Positions 3,840-5,987 of a stretch of 5,987 bases of DNA are shown one piece after another. The position numbers and the translations under genes were made by a program. The first letter of the stretch is position 1. The number at the start of each line of letters is the position of its first letter. Source of the stretch: Gammaproteobacteria bacterium (GTDB lineage: Bacteria; Pseudomonadota; Gammaproteobacteria; Steroidobacterales; JACDCP01); NCBI GenBank assembly GCA_013817465.1, contig JACDCP010000114.1:3355-9341 (forward strand), written 5' to 3'. The notes under the pieces were generated by a model. It was not told where the DNA came from, did not search any database, and saw only the letters and a list, made by a program, of their open reading frames with translations.

Positions 3840-5987
3840 CCCGGCACCCCCTGCGCCTGAACGCCGGGCGCTGCCGCTGCTTGCCCTCGCGCTCGTCTCC
3901 GCGGCGGGTCTCGCCTACGAGATCCTGCTCATGCGCTTGTTTTCCATCATTCAGTGGCATCACTTCGCGTACATGATATTGAGTCTCGCGCTGCTCGGCT
4001 TCGGCGCGAGCGGCACGTTTCTCAGCCTGGCCGGCCGGGCGCTCGACCGCCGTTTTGCGGCATCGTTCGCGGCCAACTCCGCGCTCTTCGGCGCCGCGGC
4101 GATCGGCTGCTTTGCGCTCGCCCAGCGCATGCCGTTCAATCCCGAGGAGATGCTCTGGGATCCGCGCCAGCTACTGCTGCTGTCCGGCGTTTATGCGCTG
4201 CTCGCGGTGCCCTTCTTTTTTGTCGCGAATGCCGTCGGCCTCACGCTGATGGTGGCACGTGAACGAGTCGGCAGGGCCTACGCGGCTGATCTGATCGGCG
4301 CCGGTCTCGGCAGCTTAGGGCTCGTGCTCCTGCTCTTCGCCGCATTCCCGGACACGGCGCTGCGTTATGTCGCCGCGCTCGGCGCTCTGGCGGCGGGGCT
4401 GGCCTGCCGCGAGCTGCGCTGGCACTCGCGCGCGGGACCGTTGCTCGGCCTGCTGCTCGCGGCCGGCATCGTCCTGTCGCCGCAAAGCTGGGTCGAGCCA
4501 CGGCTGTCACCTTACAAGGCGTTGAGCCAGACGTTGCAGATCAGTGGCGCACGCATCATCGATCAGCGCTCGAGCCCGCTTGGCGTGCTCACTGTCGTCG
4601 CGAGTCCGCGCATCCCGTTGCGGCATGCGCCGGGCTTGAGTTTGAATGCGCAAGCCGAGCCGCCGCCGCAGCTCGGCGTGTTCACGGACGGCGATGCAAT
4701 GACCGCGATAACTGCTCGACCCCCTGTCCTCCCGAAAGGGGGCAGCAGCCGCGACGGGCGATCCTTGGAGTTCCTCGACTATCTGACTTCCGCATTGCCC
4801 TACCACGTCTCGGAACCCCGGAACGTGTTGATCCTCGGCGCCGGCGGCGGCATGGACGTTCTGCAGGCGCTGTCGCACGGCGCAGGCCGCGTCGACGCCG
4901 TCGAGCTGAACCCGCAGCTCATCGGGCTCGTGCGCGGGCGCTTCGCCGACTTCGCCGGTCAGCTTTACAACGCACCCGGCGTGCGCGTGCATGCCGACGA
5001 GGGACGCGGTTTCGTTGCGGCGAGCGATGAGCGTTACGACCTGATCCAGCTTGCCGCGCTCGATTCGTTTGCCGCCTCTTCGGCAGGCCTGTATGCGCTG
5101 AATGAAAGCTATCTCTACACCCTCGAGGCCTTCGACCTGTACCTCGATCAGCTCGCGCAGGGCGGCTATCTGGCCGTCACGCGCTGGATCAAGCTGCCGC
5201 CCCGCGACACGCTTAAGCTGCTCGCGACCGCTGTCGAGGCGTTGCGCAGGCGCGACGCGCATCCGGAGCAACAGATCGTGCTGATCCGTGGCTGGCAGAC
5301 GAGCACGCTGCTGATTAAAAACGGTCCGGTCACAGCGCGAGAGATAGAGGCTCTGAAAGAATTCTGCCGCGCGCGATCCTTCGATACCGCGTGGTATCCG
5401 GGCATGCCGGCTGTTGCAGCGAACCGCTTCAATCGCCTCGAAAGCCCGTATTTTTTCATGGCCGCGCAGGCTTTGCTGCAAGGGAATGCGGACGCGTTTT
5501 TCGCGAACTACAAGTTCGACGTCCAGCCGGCCAGCGACGACCGGCCCTACTTCTCCAATTTCTTCAAGTGGTCCACGCTGCCGGAAATCTTCGCGCTGCG
5601 CGACCAGGGCGGGCGCGCCCTTCTCGAAGGTGGCTATCTCGTGCTGGTCGCTACGCTCGTGCAGGCTATCGTCGCGGGGTTTCTGCTCATCGTATTGCCG
5701 CTGTTTCTCGCACCCGGTCTGCGCGGCGCGGCGCGCCGGCCAGTCTCCCGGTGGCGGCTGTTCGCGTACTTCGCGGCGCTCGGCCTCGCCTTTCTGTTTC
5801 TCGAGATGGTGTTCATCCAGAAACTCATCCTGTTTCTGCAGGAGCCCGTCTATGCGGTGGCGGTCGTGCTCAGTGCGTTTCTCGTATTTGCCGGGCTCGG
5901 CAGCGCCTGGACGGCGCGCGCGCGCCGAGCGGATCAAGATCGCCGCGGGGTCATGCGCGCCGCGGTGTTGATCGCAGTGTTCTGTGT
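3832..5987 (+). CDS. polytopic membrane protein with a spermidine-synthase-like domain (3' end beyond the window)
   Basis: An open frame of 718 codons runs to the window edge without a stop. Its ATG overlaps the pcm stop (ATGATTGA), so the two are translationally coupled. About seven hydrophobic segments come first (roughly residues 14-34, 44-66, 76-96, 113-138, 150-171, 177-192, 202-218). A soluble region (about 220-600) contains a spermidine-synthase-type Rossmann domain: G336-A-G338-G-G340 in NVLILGAGGGMD, E358 in VELNP, YDLIQLAALDSF (402-413) and the ALNESYLYTLEAF stretch. At least three more segments follow (602-627, 643-662, 672-693), with the IQKLILFLQEP signature of fused spermidine-synthase-like membrane proteins. 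The first Asp of the aminopropyltransferase DxxD motif is Ala408, so true spermidine synthesis is doubtful. Arginines cluster in loops 69-74, 143-148, 193-200, 631-642 and 696-709, which puts the soluble domain outside. Its function is not established. Confidence 0.87.
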   Translation, partial: MIDPAPPAPERRALPLLALALVSAAGLAYEILLMRLFSIIQWHHFAYMILSLALLGFGASGTFLSLAGRALDRRFAASFAANSALFGAAAIGCFALAQRMPFNPEEMLWDPRQLLLLSGVYALLAVPFFFVANAVGLTLMVARERVGRAYAADLIGAGLGSLGLVLLLFAAFPDTALRYVAALGALAAGLACRELRWHSRAGPLLGLLLAAGIVLSPQSWVEPRLSPYKALSQTLQISGARIIDQRSSPLGVLTVVASPRIPLRHAPGLSLNAQAEPPPQLGVFTDGDAMTAITARPPVLPKGGSSRDGRSLEFLDYLTSALPYHVSEPRNVLILGAGGGMDVLQALSHGAGRVDAVELNPQLIGLVRGRFADFAGQLYNAPGVRVHADEGRGFVAASDERYDLIQLAALDSFAASSAGLYALNESYLYTLEAFDLYLDQLAQGGYLAVTRWIKLPPRDTLKLLATAVEALRRRDAHPEQQIVLIRGWQTSTLLIKNGPVTAREIEALKEFCRARSFDTAWYPGMPAVAANRFNRLESPYFFMAAQALLQGNADAFFANYKFDVQPASDDRPYFSNFFKWSTLPEIFALRDQGGRALLEGGYLVLVATLVQAIVAGFLLIVLPLFLAPGLRGAARRPVSRWRLFAYFAALGLAFLFLEMVFIQKLILFLQEPVYAVAVVLSAFLVFAGLGSAWTARARRADQDRRGVMRAAVLIAVFC
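4712..4748 (+). repeat. GC-rich stem-loop inside the membrane protein gene, translated in frame
   Basis: CTGCT (4712-4716) pairs with AGCAG (4744-4748) and CCCCC (4720-4724) with GGGGG (4738-4742), leaving a 3-versus-1 base bulge and a 13-nt loop. An alternative 8-bp stem with two G-T pairs uses 4724-4731 and 4738-4745. The translation here (ARPPVLPKGGSSRDG, about residues 297-309) is a Pro/Gly/Ser-rich linker between TDGDAMTAIT and LEFLDYLTSALPY. It looks like a small palindromic element that inserted without breaking the frame, or a transcript structure in mid-gene. Confidence 0.4.

Noticed and set aside
4507..5937. 476-codon open frame on the minus strand
   Set aside because: It lies wholly antisense to the well-supported membrane/spermidine-synthase-like gene, is rich in Arg/Glu/Gln without any domain, and is typical of shadow frames in GC-rich DNA.
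3832..5987. Calling the last gene speE (spermidine synthase)
   Set aside because: The protein is fused to at least ten membrane segments and lacks the first catalytic Asp of DxxD, so the symbol would overstate the function.

Overview
The window is a GC-rich (low-to-mid 60s percent by eye), tightly packed stretch of bacterial chromosome. Codon use is strongly GC3-biased and the gene families are typical of proteobacteria, probably a gamma- or betaproteobacterium. No rRNA marker is present, so that placement is inference. I see no rRNA, tRNA, CRISPR array, transposase or phage gene.

Layout, left to right. (1) Positions 1-147 hold no recognisable gene, only a short palindrome and the ribosome binding site of the next gene. 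(2) ahpD (148-711, +) encodes an AhpD-type peroxidase/reductase with the complete Glu, CxxC and His active site. (3) The gap 712-853 holds a GC-rich 12-bp near-repeat and a perfect TATAAT. That box sits so close to the next ATG that the transcript is probably leaderless. (4) A small Nudix hydrolase (854-1306, +) follows, convergent with (5) a D-2-hydroxyacid dehydrogenase of the glycerate dehydrogenase/hydroxypyruvate reductase type (1303-2274, -). Their stop codons interlock in one CTAG beside a 15-nt palindrome. (6) A 167-bp divergent spacer leads into a three-gene + strand operon: an iodotyrosine-deiodinase-like flavoprotein (2442-3110), a signal-peptide-bearing protein-L-isoaspartate methyltransferase (3120-3839), and a polytopic membrane protein with a spermidine-synthase-like domain (3832 to beyond 5987). 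The last gene is open to the window edge.

How the genes may work together. ahpD and the Nudix hydrolase fit oxidant defence and nucleotide housekeeping, and the dehydrogenase fits glyoxylate/hydroxypyruvate/serine metabolism. The most notable part is the right-hand operon. Its methyltransferase carries an export signal. Arginine placement around the membrane segments of the last protein puts its SAM/dcSAM-binding-type domain on the periplasmic side. Two adjacent, translationally coupled genes with SAM-binding folds, both apparently facing outward, would need a SAM-like cofactor outside the cytoplasm. That is the best candidate here for something under-described. The families themselves are known; the combination and the topology are my inference.
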